Shown: positions 10,570 through 23,119, numbered from the stretch's first letter. The stretch: 64,000 bases of DNA from Halictus rubicundus (GCF_050948215.1 NW_027488564.1:1612001-1676000); one strand, 5' to 3'. Program-made: numbers and translations. Notes: generated by a model from the sequence alone, not told the origin.

Positions 10570-10852
10570 ATAAGTATTAATCAGATCCTAATTTGCGACT
10601 AGTAAAAATAAATATTAGAAAGTATGATACTCGCTAAAATAAATGTAATCTCTCTGTGTTGCAGCGCTACCCGGGGGCGGGGGGGGGGGGGACCGAGGAG
10701 CGGAGGACATCGCGGGAAAAGGAGGCCTCAATAGACGATGGAGGATGCCGAAGGTCAACCGACGCCTGTGAAGAAGCGAATACGCGGGACCAGGCTAGGG
10801 CGACAACAAGGAGTTCAACCACCGCTAAGTAGAGGGAGAAACTTCCAAGCTC
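10570..10852 (+). other. E1 3' untranslated region with G13 tract, no poly(A)
   Basis: This holds 283 bp between the ORF2 stop and the 3' TSD. It includes G5-C-G13 at 10673-10691 and ends CCAAGCTC with no A-tract or short tandem tail. Some R1-clade elements end without poly(A), and their reverse transcriptase recognises the 3' UTR sequence instead. No other gene is seen. Confidence 0.75.
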
Positions 10853-10869
10853 AGGATAGGGGATTGAAT
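10853..10869 (+). repeat. E1 target-site duplication, 3' copy
   Basis: AGGATAGGGGATTGAAT, identical over 17 bp to 3044-3060. It is followed by AGGATAG, normal satellite. Confidence 0.92.
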
Positions 10870-10919
10870 AGGATAGAGGATATGATAGGATAGGATAGAG
10901 GATAGGATAGGATAGAGGA

Positions 10920-11450
10920 TAGGATAGGATAGAGGACAGGATAGGGTAGAGTATAGGATACAGAATAGGATAGGATAGAGCATAGGATAGGGTAGAGGAT
11001 GGGATAGAGCATAGGATAGGATAGAGGATAGGATAGGGGATTGGATAGGATAGAGGATAGGATAGGATAGAGCATAGGATAGGATAGAGGATAGGATAGG
11101 ATAGGATAGGATAGAGGATAGGATAGGATAGATGATAGGATAGGATAGGGGATAGGGTAGGGTAGAGGATAGGATAGGGTAGAGTATAGGATACAGAATA
11201 GGATAGGATAGAGCATAGGATAGGGTAGAGGATGGGATAGAGCATAGGATAGGATAGAGGATAGGATAGGGGATTGGATAGGATAGAGGATAGGATAGGA
11301 TAGAGCATAGGATAGGATAGAGGATAGGATAGGATAGGATAGAGGATAGGATAGGATAGATGATAGGATAGGATAGGGGATAGGGTAGGGTAGAGGATAG
11401 GATAGGGTAGAGTATAGGATACAGAATAGGATAGGATAGAGGATAGGATA
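10920..11450. repeat. Local tandem repeat of about 230 bp
   Basis: The variant string GTATAGGATACAGAATAGG recurs with its CAGAATAGG part at 10961, 11194 and 11422, giving spacings of 233 and 228 bp. These differ by one 5-bp GGATA step. A single related block occurs near 2860-2880 in the first array. Confidence 0.7.
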
Positions 11451-14400
11451 CGATAGAGGATAGGATCGGATAGAGGATAGGATATGATAGAGGATAGGAT
11501 AGGATGGAGGATAGGATAGGGTAGAGGATAGGATGGGGAATAGGATAGGATAGAGGATAGGATAGGATAGAGGATAGGATAGGGGATTGGATAGGATAGA
11601 GGTTAGGATAGGATAGAGAATAGTATAGGATAGATGATATTATGGGATAGAGGATAGGATAGGATAGTGGATAGGATAGGATAGGATAGAGGATATGATA
11701 GGGTAGAGGATAGGATCGGATAGAGGATAGGATAGGATAGAGGATAGGATAGGGGATTGGATAGGATAGAGGATAGGATAGGATAGAGCATAGGATAGGA
11801 TAGAGGATAGGATAGGATAGGATAGAGGATAGGATAGGATAGATGATAGGATAGGATAGGGGATAGGGTAGGGTAGAGGATAGGATAGGATAGAGGATAG
11901 GATAGGGGATTGGATAGGATAGAGGATAGGATAGGATAGAGCATAGGATAGGATAGAGGATAGGATAGAGAATAGTATAGGATAGATGATATTATGGGAT
12001 AGAGGATAGGATAGGATAGAGGATAGGATAGGATAGAGGATAGGATAGGATAGAGGATAGGATAGGATAGGATAAGATAGAGGATAGGATAGGATAGAGT
12101 ATAGGATATAGGATTGGATAGTATAGAGGATAGGATTGAGGAAAGATTATACGATAGAGGATAGGATAGGATAGAGGATAGGAGAGGATAGAGGAATGGG
12201 TAGGGGATTGGATTGTATAGAAGATAGGAGACGATAGAGGATAGGATAGGATAGAGGATATAATAGGATAGATGATATTATAGAAAAGAGTATAGGATAT
12301 GATAGAGGATACGATATTATAGAGGATAGGATAGGATAGAGGATAGGATAGGATACAGGATAGGATAGGATAGAGGATAGGATAGGATAGAGGCTAGGAT
12401 AGGATAGAGGATAGGATAGGATAGAGGATAGGATAGGATAGAGGATAGGATAGGATAGAGGATAGGATAGGATAGGATAAGATAGAGGATAGGATAGGAT
12501 AGAGTATAGGATATAGGATTGGATAGGATAGAGGATAGGATTGAGGATAGATTATACGATAGAGGATAGGATAGGATAGAGGATAGGAGAGGATAGAGGA
12601 TTGGGTAGGGGATTGGATTGTATAGAAGATAGGAGACGATAGAGGATAGGATAGGATAGAGGATATAATAGGATAGAGGATAGGATAGGATAGAGGAAAG
12701 GATAGGATAGAGGATAGGATAGGATGGAGGATAGGATAGGATAGAGGATTGGATAGGATAGAGGATAGGATAGGATAGAGGATAGGTTTGGATAGAGGAT
12801 AGGATTGGATAGAGGATAGGATAGGGGATTGGGTAGGATAGGGGATAGAATAGGATAGAGGATAGGATAGGATAGCGGATAGGATAGGGTAGAGTATAGA
12901 ATAGGATAGAGGATAGGATAGAACATAGGATGGGGGATAGGATAGGATAGAGGATAGGTTTGGATAGAGGATAGGATTGGATAGAGGATAGGATAGGGGA
13001 TTGGGTAGGATAGGGGATAGAATAGGATAGAGGATAGGATAGGATAGAGGATAGGATAGGATAGCGGATAGGATAGGGTAGAGTATAGAATAGGATATAG
13101 GATTGGATAGGATAGAGGATAGGATTGAGGATAGATTATACGATAGAGGATAGGATAGGATAGAGGATAGGAGAGGATAGAGGATTGGGTAGGGGATTGG
13201 ATTGTATAGAAGATAGGAGACGATAGAGTATAGGATAGGATAGAGGATAGGATTGGATAGAGGATAGGATTGGATAGAGGATAGGATAGGGGATTGGGTA
13301 GGATAGAGGATAGAATAGGATAGAGGATAGGATAGGGGATTGGATAGGATAGAGGATAGAATACGATAGAGGATAGGATAGAACATAGGATGGGGGATTG
13401 GATAGGATAGAGGATAGGATAGGATAGAGGATAGGATAGGATAGCGGATAGGATAGGGTAGAGTATAGAATAGGATATAGGATTGGATAGGATAGAGGAT
13501 AGGATTGAGGATACATTATACGATAGAGGATAGGATAGGATAGAGGATAGGAGAGGATAGAGAATTGGATAGGGGATTGGATTGTATAGAAGATAGGAGA
13601 CGATAGAGTATAGGATAGGATAGAGGATAGGATTGGATAGAGGATCGGATTGGATAGAGGATAGGATAGGGGATTGGGTAGGATACAGGGTAGAATAGGA
13701 TAGAGGATAGGATAGGGGATTGGATAGGATAGAGGATAGAATACGATAGATGATAGGGTAGGATAGAGGATAGGAGAGGATAGAGGATTGGGTAGGGGAT
13801 TGGATTGTATAGAAGATAGGAGACGATAGAGGATAGGATAGGATAGAGAATAGGATAGAAGATAGGATAGAGGATAGGATAGGATAGAGAATAGGATAGA
13901 GGATAGGACAGGATAGAGAATAGGATAGAGGATAGGATAGAGGATAGGATAGGATAGATGATAGGATAGGATAGAGGATAGGAGACGATAGAGGATAGGA
14001 TAGGGTAGGATAGAGAATAGGATAGGATAGATGATATTATAGGAAAGAGTATAGGATATGATATAGGATACGATATTATAGAGGATAGGATAGGATAGAG
14101 GATAGGATAGGATAGAGAATAGGATAGAGGATAGGATAGAGGATAGGATAGGATAGCGGATAGGATAGGGTAGAGTATAGAATAGGATAGAGGATAGGAT
14201 AGAACATAGGATGGGGGATTGGATAGGATAGAGGATAGGATAGGATAGAGGATAGGATAGGATAGCGGATAGGATAGGGTAGAGTATAGAATAGGATATA
14301 GGATTGGATAGGATAGAGGATAGGATTGAGGATAGATTATACGATAGAGGATAGGATAGGATAGAGGATAGGAGAGGATAGAGGATTGGGTAGGGGATTG

Positions 14401-14880
14401 GATTGTATAGAAGATAGGAGACGATAGAGTATAGGATAGGATAGAGGATAGGATTGGATAGAGGATAGGATTGGATAGAGGATAGGATAGGGGATTGGGT
14501 AGGATAGAGGATAGAATAGGATAGAGGATAGGATAGGGGATTGGATAGGATAGAGGATATAATACGATAGAGGATAGGATAGGATAGAGGATAGGAGAGG
14601 ATAGAGGATTGGGTAGGGGATTGGATTGTATAGAAGATAGGAGACGATAGAGGATAGGATAGGATAGAGAATAGGATAGAGGATAGGATAGAGGATAGGA
14701 TAGAGGATAGGATGGGATAGAGAATAGGATAGAGGATAGGACAGGATAGAGAATAGGATAGAGGATAGGATAGAGGATAGGATAGGATAGATGATAGGAT
14801 AGGATAGAGGATACGATAGGATAGAGGATAGGAGACGATAGAGGATAGGAGACGATAGAGGATAGGATAGGATAGGATAG

Positions 14881-17800
14881 AGAATAGGATAGGATAGATG
14901 ATATTATCGGATAGAGGACAGGATAGGATAGAGGATACCATATTATAGAGGAGAGGATCGAATAGAGGATCGGATAGGATAGAGGATTGGTTAGGAAAGA
15001 GGATACGATATTATAGAGGATAGGATAGGATAGAGGATAGGATTGAGGATAGATTATAGCATAGAGGATAGGATAGGATAGAGGATACGATAGGATAGAA
15101 GATAGGATAGGATAGAGGATAGGATAGGATAGGATAGAGGATAGGATAGGGGATTGGATAGGATAGAGGATAGGATAGGATAGAGGATAGGAGACGATAG
15201 AGGATAGGATAGGATAGGTTAGAGAATAGGATAGGATAGAGGATTGGATAGGATAGAGGATAGGATAGGATAGTATAGAGGATAGGATAGGATAGATGAT
15301 ACGATAGGATAGAGGATAGGATAGGATAGAGGATAGGATAGGATAGAGGATAGGATAGCTTAGGATAGGATAGAGGATAGGATAGGATAGAGGATCGGAT
15401 AGGATAGAGTATAGGATATAGGATTGGATAGGATAGAGGATAGGATTGAGGATAGATTATACGATAGAGGATACGATAGGATAGAGGATAGGAGAGGATA
15501 GAGGATTGGATAGGGGATTGGATTGTATAGAAGATAGGAGACGATAGAGTATAGGATAGGATAGAGAATAGGATAGAGGATAGGATAGAGGATAGGATAG
15601 GATAGAGAATAGGACAGAGGATAGGATAGGATAGAGAATAGGACAGAGGATAGGATAGAGGATAGGATAGGATAGATGATAGGATAGGATAGAGGATAGG
15701 ATAGGATAGAGGATAGGAGACGATAGAGGATAGGATAGGATAGGATAGAGAATAGGATAGGATAGATGATATTATAGGAAAGAGTATAGGATATGATATA
15801 GGATACGATATTATAGAGGATAGGATAGGATAGAGGATAGGATAGGATAGAGAATAGGATAGAGGATAGGATAGAGGATAGGATAGAGGATAGGATAGGA
15901 TAGAGAATAGGACAGAGGATAGGATAGGATAGAGAATAGGATAGAGGATAGGATAGAGGATAGGATAGGATAGATGATAGGATAGGATAGAGGATAGGAT
16001 AGGATAGAGGATAGGATAGGATAGAGGATAGTAGAGGATAGAGGATTGGGTAGGGGATTGGATTGTATAGAAGATAGGAGACGATAGAGTATAGGATAGG
16101 ATAGAGGATAGGATTGGATAGAGAATAGGATTGGATAGAGGATAGGATAGGGGATTGGGAAGGATAGAGGATAGAATAGGATAGAGGATAGGATAGGATA
16201 GGGGATTGGGAAGGATAGAGGATAGAATAGGATAGAGGATAGGATAGGATAGAGGATAGGATAGGATAGAGGATAGGAGACGATAGAGGATAGGATAGGA
16301 TAGGATAGAGAATAGGATAGGATAGATGATATTATCGGATAGAGGACAGGATAGGATAGAGGATACCATATTATAGAGGAGAGGATCGAATAGAGGATCG
16401 GATAGGATAGAGGATAGGTTAGGATAGAGGATACGATATTATAGGGGAGAGGATAGGATAGAGGATAGGATTGAGGATAGATTATAGCATAGAGGATAGG
16501 ATAGGATAGAGGATACGATAGGATAGATGATATTATAGGAAAGAGTATAGGATATGATAGAGGATACGATATTATAGAGGATAGGATAGGATAGAGGATA
16601 GGATAGGATAGAGGATAGGATAGGATAGAGGATAGGATAGGATAGAGGATAGGATAGGATAGAGGATAGGATAGGATAGAGGATAGGATAGAGGATAGGA
16701 TAGAGGATAGGATAGAGGATAGGATAGGATAGAGGATAGGATAGGATAGAGGCTAGGATAGGATAGAGGATAGGATAGGATAGTGGATAGGATAGGATAG
16801 AGGATACGATAGGATAGAGGATAGGATAGGATAGGATAAGATAGAGGATAGGATAGGATAGAGTATAGGATATAGGATTGGATAGGATAGAGGATAGGAT
16901 TGAGGATAGATTATACGATAGAGGATAGGATAGGATAGAGGATAGGAGAGGATAGAGGATTGGGTAGGGGATTGGATTGTATAGAAGATAGGAGACGATA
17001 GAGTATAGGATAGGATAGAGGATAGGATAGGATAGGATAAGATAGAGGATAGGATAGGATAGAGTATAGGATATAGGATTCGATAGGATAGAGGATAGGA
17101 TTGAGGATAGATTATACGATAGAGGATAGGATAGGATAGAGGATAGGAGAGGATAGAGGATTGGGTAGGGGATTGGATTGTATAGAAGATAGGAGACGAT
17201 AGAGTATAGGATAGGATAGAGGATAGGATTGGATAGAGAATAGGATTGGATAGAGGATAGGATAGGGGATTGGGAAGGATAGAGGATAGAATAGGATAGA
17301 GGATAGGATAGGATAGAGGATAGGAGACGATAGAGGATGGGATAGGATAGGATGGAGGATAGGATAGGATAGAGGATTGGATAGGATAGAGGATAGGATA
17401 GGATAGCGGATAGGATTGGATAGAGGATAGGATTGGATAGAGGATAGGATAGGGGATTGGGTAGGATAGAGGATAGAATAGGATAGAGGATAGGATAGGG
17501 TAGAGTATAGAATAGGATATAGGATTGGATAGGATAGAGGATAGGATTGAGGATAGATTATACGATAGAGGATAGGATAGGATAGAGGATAGGAGAGGAT
17601 AGAGGATTGGGTAGGGGATTGGATTGTATTGAAGATAGGAGACGATAGAGTATAGGATAGGATAGAGGATAGGACCAATCCTATCCAATACAGGATAGGA
17701 TTGGATAGAGGATAGGATAGGGGATTGGGTAGGATAGGGGATAGAATAGGATAGAGGATAGGATAGGATGGCGGATAGGATAGGGTAGAGTATAGAATAG

Positions 17801-19430
17801 GATAGAGGATAGGATAGAACATAGGATGGGGGATTGGATAGGATAGAGGATAGGATAGGATAGAGGATAGGATAGGATAGCGGATAGGATAGGGTAGAGT
17901 ATAGAATAGGATATAGGATTGGATAGGATAGAGGATAGGATAGGATAGAGGATAGGATAGGATAGGATAAGATAGAGGATAGGATAGGAAAGAGTATAGG
18001 ATAGGATAGAGGATAGGATAGGATAGGATAAGATAGAGTATAGGATATAGGATTCGATAGGATAGAGGATAGGATTGAGGATAGATTATACGATAGAGGA
18101 TAGGATAGGATAGAGGATAGGAGAGGATAGAGGATTGGGTAGGGGATTGGATTGTATAGAAGATAGGAGACGATAGAGTATAGGATAGGATAGAGGATAG
18201 GATTGGATAGAGAATAGGATTGGATAGAGGATAGGATAGGGGATTGGGAAGGATAGAGGATAGAATAGGATAGAGGATAGGATACGATAGAGGATAGGAG
18301 ACGATAGAGGATAGGATAGGATAGGATGGAGGATAGGATAGGATAGAGGATTGGATAGGATAGAGGATAGGATAGGATAGCGGATAGGATTGGATAGAGG
18401 ATAGGATTGGATAGAGGATAGGATAGGGGATTGGGTAGGATAGACTATAGAATAGGATAGAGGATAGGAGACGATAGAGGATAAGATAGGATAGGATAGA
18501 GAATAGGATAGGATAGATGATATTATAGGAAAGAGTATAGGATATGATATAGGATACGATATTATTGAGGATAGGATAGGATAGAGGATAGGATAGGATA
18601 GAGAATAGGATAGAGGATAGGATAGAGGATAGGATAGGATAGAGAATAGGACAGAGGATAGGATAGGATAGAGAATAGGATAGAGGATAGGATAGAGGAT
18701 AGGATAGGATAGATGATAGGATAGGATAGAGGATAGGATAGAGGATAGGATGGGATAGAGAATAGGGTAGAGGATAGGATAGGATAGAGAATAGGATAGA
18801 GGATAGGATAGAGGATAGGATAGGATAGATGATAGGATAGGATAGAGGATAGGATAGGATAGAGGATAGGAGACGATAGAGGATAGGATAGGATAGGATA
18901 GAGAATAGGATAGGATAGATGATATTATCGGATAGAGGACAGGATAGGATAGAGGATACCTTATTATAGAGGAGAGGATCGAATAGAGGATCTGATAGGA
19001 TAGAGGATTGGTTAGGATAGAGGATACGATATTATAGAGGATAGGATAGGATAGAGGATAGGATTGAGGATAGATTATAGCATAGAGGATAGGATAGGAT
19101 AGAGGATACGATAGGATAGAAGATAGGATAGGATAGAGGATAGGATAGGATAGGATAGAGGATAGGATAGGGGATTGGATAGGATAGAGGACAGGATAGG
19201 ATAGAGGATAGGAGACGATAGAGGATAGGATAGGATAGGTTAGAGAATAAGATAGGATAGAGGATTGGATAGGATAGAGGATAGGATAGGATAGTATAGA
19301 GGATAGGATAGGATAGATGATACGATAGGATAGAGGATAGGATAGGATAGAGGATAGGATAGCTTAGGATAGGATAGAGGATAGGATAGCTTAGGATAGG
19401 ATAGAGGATAGGATAGGATAGAGGATAGGA
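14881..19430. repeat. Duplicated block pair, 4,021-bp offset (14881-15240 and 18902-19260)
   Basis: Two segments starting at 14881 and 18902 match almost base for base, including ATATTATCGGATAGAGGACAGG and ATTATAGCATAGAGG (15053 and 19074), with only a few substitutions over the part I compared. The same variant strings occur again at 16331/16491 and 19952/20102 with other spacings. Confidence 0.65.
17675..17704. repeat. 12-bp inverted repeat: local strand flip inside the array
   Basis: CCAATCCTATCC (17675-17686), spacer AATACA, then GGATAGGATTGG (17693-17704). The first arm is C-rich-strand satellite inside an otherwise G-rich array. It is the only such flip I found within an array. Confidence 0.85.
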
Positions 19431-20449
19431 TAGGATAGAGTATAGGATATAGGATTGGATAGGATTGAGGATAGATTATACGATAGAGGATAGGATAGGA
19501 TAGAGGATAGGAGAGGATAGAGGATTGGATAGGGGATTGGATTGTATAGAAGATAGGAGACGATAGAGTATAGGATAGGATAGAGAATAGGATAGAGGTT
19601 AGGATAGAGGATAGGATAGGATAGAGAATAGGACATAGGATAGGATAGGATAGAGAATAGGATAGGGTAGAGTATAGAATAGGATATAGGATTGGATAGG
19701 ATAGAGGATAGGATTGAGGATAGATTATACGATAGAGGATAGGATAGTATAGAGGATATAATAGGATAGAGGATAGGATAGGATAGAGAATAGGATAGAG
19801 GATAGGATAGGATAGAAAATAGGATAGAGGATAGGATAGAGGATAGGATAGGATAGATGATAGGATAGGATAGAGGATAGGATAGTATAGAGGATAGGAG
19901 ACGATAGAGGATAGGATAGGATAGGATAGAGAATAGGATAGGATAGATGATATTATCGGATAGAGGACAGGATAGGATAGAGGATACCATATTATAGAGG
20001 AGAGGATCGAATAGAGGATCGGATAGGATAGAGGATTGGTTAGGATAGAGGATACGATATTGTAGAGGATAGGATAGGATAGAGGATAGGATTGAGGATA
20101 GATTATAGCATAGAGGATAGGATAGGATAGAGGATACGATAGGATAGAAGATAGGATAGGATAGAGGATAGGATAGGATAGGATAGAGGATAGGATAGGA
20201 TAGGATAGAGGATAGGATAGGGGATTGGATAGGATAGAGGATAGGATAGGATAGAGGATAGGAGACGATAGAGGATAGGATAGGGTAGGTTAGAGAATAG
20301 GATAGGATAGAGGAATGGATAGGATAGAGGATATGATAGGATAGTATAGAGGATAGGATAGGACAGATGATACGATAGGCTAGAGGATAGGATAGGATAG
20401 AGGATAGGATAGCTTAGGATAGGGTAGAGGATAGGATAGGATAGGATAG

Positions 20450-21163
20450 TGTTCAGCCGCGAGTTAAACAAAAGATCCCCTTGAAAATCCGCGGCACCGC
20501 TATTTCAAGGTGGGACCAGGGACCGATCCCTTCAAGAATAGTTTAATAGTTTTACTCGCGACTGACAAATCGGCACATCCCAACATTTGGCGTGCAGATG
20601 GTATACACGTTTTATGACACGGGCCTCTAGGGCTGTTTTTGAGAAAGTCGCCTTCACGAAACCTTTCTTAATTGCCCATTAGAATTTTCCTCGCGCCCTC
20701 AACAGCCAACCGTACTGTCATAAAACGTGGACCTACAAAGGTGGCATCGCGGGACCATCCGACGGTCCCTGGCCGATGAACATCGGGCCCACAGCTGTGA
20801 TTTCGCCCGCCGAAATCCAGCGACGTTGCCACCCCGAAATGGAATACCCCCACTCCACGCCAACGCACCCCGAGTGCATGGAGAGTTGGGGTAAAACTTT
20901 GAGTCTAAATGCAACTCCCGCAAAAGCAACATAGAGATTAGACTCCGGAACTCGTCAACACGCGGACCAGCCGCTATAGTTCCGTTTGCTCCTTGCAGCA
21001 TTAAATTCCAAAGTTATATTTATCATCCTTATCATCCGAAAGGATCGTAAGGTCGCGCCGAGTAGCGTCGTCGAAACACCCTCGATTGAGGAATTTACGC
21101 CTCCTCATAGATTCTACGACAGAGTCTACGCCGCGAAAGGTGCCCGCTCCGTCGGAAAGTACA
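20450..21163 (+). repeat. BEL 5' LTR (714 bp)
   Basis: It begins TGTTCAGCCGCGAG and ends GGAAAGTACA. It differs from the 3' LTR at four positions (20798, 20901, 20908, 20933), all transversions. I do not see a clear TATA box or AATAAA signal. Short open frames inside it on either strand are not genes. Confidence 0.94.
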
Positions 21164-21164
21164 T

Positions 21165-21182
21165 TGGTCCTTCGAGCCGGAT
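21165..21182 (+). promoter_or_regulatory. BEL primer-binding site, matches tRNA-Tyr 3' end
   Basis: TGGTCCTTCGAGCCGGAT lies one base after the LTR. As I recall the insect tRNA-Tyr sequence, its 3' end (...ATCCGGCTCGAAGGA plus CCA) is complementary over 18 nt. It would prime minus-strand DNA synthesis. Confidence 0.75.
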
Positions 21183-21532
21183 CATCAGTGCCGTGTGATC
21201 CAAAAAATAAATGACACTGAGTGACAGTTACAGTGGACAAAAGACTTTGTGAACGTGATTCAACGCAGCCTTGCGCATCGTTTACAACGGGACAACACCT
21301 GCAATCGGGAGATCCTGTCTGGACCAACCAGCATCCCAACAACTTGCAGTATCCCGGATTACCAAGGGCTGGACCAACCAGCATCTGGAAAGTCGCAGTT
21401 TGTGGGCCAAGCAATTGACGATTTGGGTCAACGCCAGGTGTCTGACACCAGTTCACCATCCTGAATTCAGCGCATCAAAGGTAGGCTCGTTTTTCGTTCG
21501 TCAATCTCCCAAAACATCTCCTTCATCACAAA
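21183..21532 (+). other. BEL leader between PBS and gag
   Basis: A 350-bp non-coding leader. CTGGACCAACCAGCATC occurs twice as a direct repeat (21319-21335 and 21369-21385, 50-bp offset). A short upstream frame starts at ATG 21211 and stops after 13 codons. RNA packaging and dimerisation signals are expected here but not recognisable by eye. Confidence 0.7.
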
Positions 21533-22915
21533 ATGCCTCCGACAAACCCATCCTTGTCTCAAGCAACGGCTCTCAGCACTTTAAAGCGTAAGCGCGGCAG
21601 TGTAATCGGTCAGATTACGGCATTCTCGAAATTCTTAGATTCCGTCGATACCGAACAACCACCTGACATAGATCTTATAAAAATGCATTTGAACGGTCTC
21701 ATTGAATTTTGGAAGCGTTTCGATGATATACAATCCGAGCTAGAGGCATTAGACGAAAACCAGGAACCTCGCCGATACGAGATACAAAACGAGTACTACG
21801 CGATAGTTGTCAGAGCCAACAAAATAATAGAAAAGGCGCAACCAACTTTGCCCCAACGTCGCGGAACAGTCGAGTCACTCGCGACATCGGTAACTGCTCC
21901 GATGGCAATCAAGTTACCAGAAATGCGGTTGCCATCGTTCGACGGAAACATCGAAGATTGGGTATCATATTTCGACACATTCAAATCAACGATTGACTCG
22001 AATGAAAATCTGACTCCGTTGCAAAAACTGCAGTACCTCCGTTCAACCTTACACGGAAAGGCGTTGAAGTGCATCTCCGCGTTAAACACGACAGACGCGA
22101 ATTATTACGATGCAATAGAACTGCTCAAAAGGAAGTACGATTGTCCGCGGAGAATAATCTTAAAACATTGCGACGCAATTAGGGATTATCCGAGATTAGT
22201 AAAGGACACTCCAGAGGCGTTAGACGATCTCGTGAACTCGGTCAACCAGCATCTACGAGCCTTGAAAAATCTAGGAGAAGACTTCACAAGATGTAACGGC
22301 TTTTTAATATCAATGATATTATCCAAGGTTAGCAGCGACACTGCATGGCTTTGGGAACTAACGATAAAAGGCAAAAACATGCCGTCGTACACGGACCTCT
22401 TGGATTTTCTCGAGAAACGCGCAAGTTGCGCACAAACTGGACCATCCAGTGCCTCCGCGGTGCCATTACGCCCTAGACCGAATTTTACAAGCTATCCGCA
22501 ATCGACACGCCCCAGCGCGAACTTCACAAGCCATCCGCAGTCAACAAGACCACCCGCCAGATCACACGCTTTCGTAACGAGTAAAACACGTCAGACCGCC
22601 GATAACAAATCAAAAAACGCGTCGAATTTTAACGAAACGCGTCCAAATTCACAACCGAAGGAGTGCCCGATCTGCTACGGAGATCATAGCACATGGGGTT
22701 GCGAAAAATTCCGCGGAATGACTCCCGAAAAACGCAAGTTCGCCGTTGAAAGGGCCAAATTATGCACCAACTGCCTACACCCAGGGCATAGCGCGCAAAA
22801 TTGCGATCGAGGTTCATGCCGAATATGTCAGCTACGACACCACACGTTGCTTCATCACTTCGAGCAGCAAGCGTCAACAAGCGGAACAATAAACGCTCAA
22901 TCCGATACAGAATGA
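21533..22915 (+). CDS. gag: BEL gag polyprotein
   Basis: A 460-residue Gag, forming the particle and packaging the RNA. The N-terminal third is helical and unassigned. A DUF1759 domain starts near residue 131 (LPSFDGNIEDWVSYFDTF). The C-terminal part has a Ser/Pro/Arg-rich linker (about 305-375) and a cluster of zinc-binding motifs at about 378-445: CPICYGDH, the classic knuckle CTNCLHPGHSAQNC, and CRICQLRHH. The ATG at 21533 is preceded by CACAAA, a good context with A at -3. The frame ends in TGA at 22913-22915, and the same frame stays open beyond it for the rest of the element, so protease and pol lie directly behind one stop codon. Confidence 0.93.
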   Translation: MPPTNPSLSQATALSTLKRKRGSVIGQITAFSKFLDSVDTEQPPDIDLIKMHLNGLIEFWKRFDDIQSELEALDENQEPRRYEIQNEYYAIVVRANKIIEKAQPTLPQRRGTVESLATSVTAPMAIKLPEMRLPSFDGNIEDWVSYFDTFKSTIDSNENLTPLQKLQYLRSTLHGKALKCISALNTTDANYYDAIELLKRKYDCPRRIILKHCDAIRDYPRLVKDTPEALDDLVNSVNQHLRALKNLGEDFTRCNGFLISMILSKVSSDTAWLWELTIKGKNMPSYTDLLDFLEKRASCAQTGPSSASAVPLRPRPNFTSYPQSTRPSANFTSHPQSTRPPARSHAFVTSKTRQTADNKSKNASNFNETRPNSQPKECPICYGDHSTWGCEKFRGMTPEKRKFAVERAKLCTNCLHPGHSAQNCDRGSCRICQLRHHTLLHHFEQQASTSGTINAQSDTE

Positions 22916-22918
22916 CGG
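22913..22918 (+). promoter_or_regulatory. In-frame UGA-CGG between gag and pol, candidate readthrough site
   Basis: A single stop codon separates gag from protease/pol; both are in the same frame, and no other stop occurs from 21533 to 26861. UGA followed by CGG is a known leaky context in several plant RNA viruses. A weak 5-bp stem (GAACG 22941-22945, CGTTC 22959-22963) lies 25 nt downstream. Alternatively the TGA is an ordinary nonsense mutation in this copy (a CpG transition would give it). Confidence 0.6.
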
Positions 22919-23119
22919 CTAAGACACAGAGAACAAAACGGAACGGGCTACCATCGAGCGTTCACCATAAACGCAATCACAAACGAAATTTTAGTTACGG
23001 CACAAATCCAGATCTTCAACAAAAATAAACGTCCGATAGATTGTCGAGCATTAATCGACACTTGCGCATCGATTAACTTAATTTCTGAACGCCTTGCTCA
23101 AAAAATCAACATCCCGCGG
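22916..23119 (+). CDS. BEL protease region (in-frame link between gag stop and first pol Met)
   Basis: These 68 codons are open in the gag/pol frame but lie before the first ATG of the pol frame. They contain CRALIDTCASINLI, which has the form of the aspartic protease active site of BEL/Pao (DUF1758; Asp-Thr-Cys in place of the common Asp-Ser-Gly). This shows that coding does not begin at the ATG at 23120, and that pol must be reached from gag through the UGA or by another non-standard route. Confidence 0.8.

Larger units (their letters stand above)
3061..10852 (+). mobile_element. E1: R1-clade non-LTR retrotransposon, near full length (7.8 kb)
   Basis: A 7,792-bp insertion in the satellite, bounded by perfect 17-bp direct repeats of satellite sequence. 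It holds a 2.7-kb 5' leader, ORF1 with three zinc knuckles, ORF2 with AP-type endonuclease and reverse transcriptase, a C-terminal zinc-finger tail, and a 283-bp 3' untranslated part with no poly(A) tail. The order ORF1 (CCHC x3), EN, RT, C-terminal CCHC-like finger is that of the R1 clade (R1, TRAS, SART, Waldo). The sense strand runs along the G-rich strand of the array. The identical TSDs indicate a fairly recent insertion, but the copy carries a frame break in ORF2 (9847-9852) and no AUG at the ORF2 start. Confidence 0.93.
12205..19575. repeat. Higher-order family marked by GGATTGTATAGAAGATAGG
   Basis: The marker GGATTGTATAGAAGATAGG followed by AGACGATAGAG appears about 14 times (near 12210, 12611, 13199, 13579, 13799, 14398, 14619, 15521, 16061, 16971, 17171, 17619, 18147 and 19541). 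The spacings vary from about 200 to 1,400 bp, so the higher-order structure has been reshuffled rather than kept in register. Confidence 0.7.
10870..20449. repeat. GGATA satellite array, G-rich strand on + (second block)
   Basis: This continues the array interrupted by E1, with the same 5/7/12-bp composition. Minus-strand open frames of up to 601 codons occur but are made entirely of Ser-Tyr-Pro-Leu-Ile steps and are the product of the stop-free C-rich strand. From about 12.2 kb onward a recognisable longer variant string recurs (see separate entry). The block ends at the BEL 5' LTR. No ordinary gene, RNA gene or other element is visible. Confidence 0.95.

Noticed and set aside
13136..14941. 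601-codon minus-strand open frame in the left array
   Set aside because: Same stop-free repeat read on the opposite strand, since the left array is inverted.
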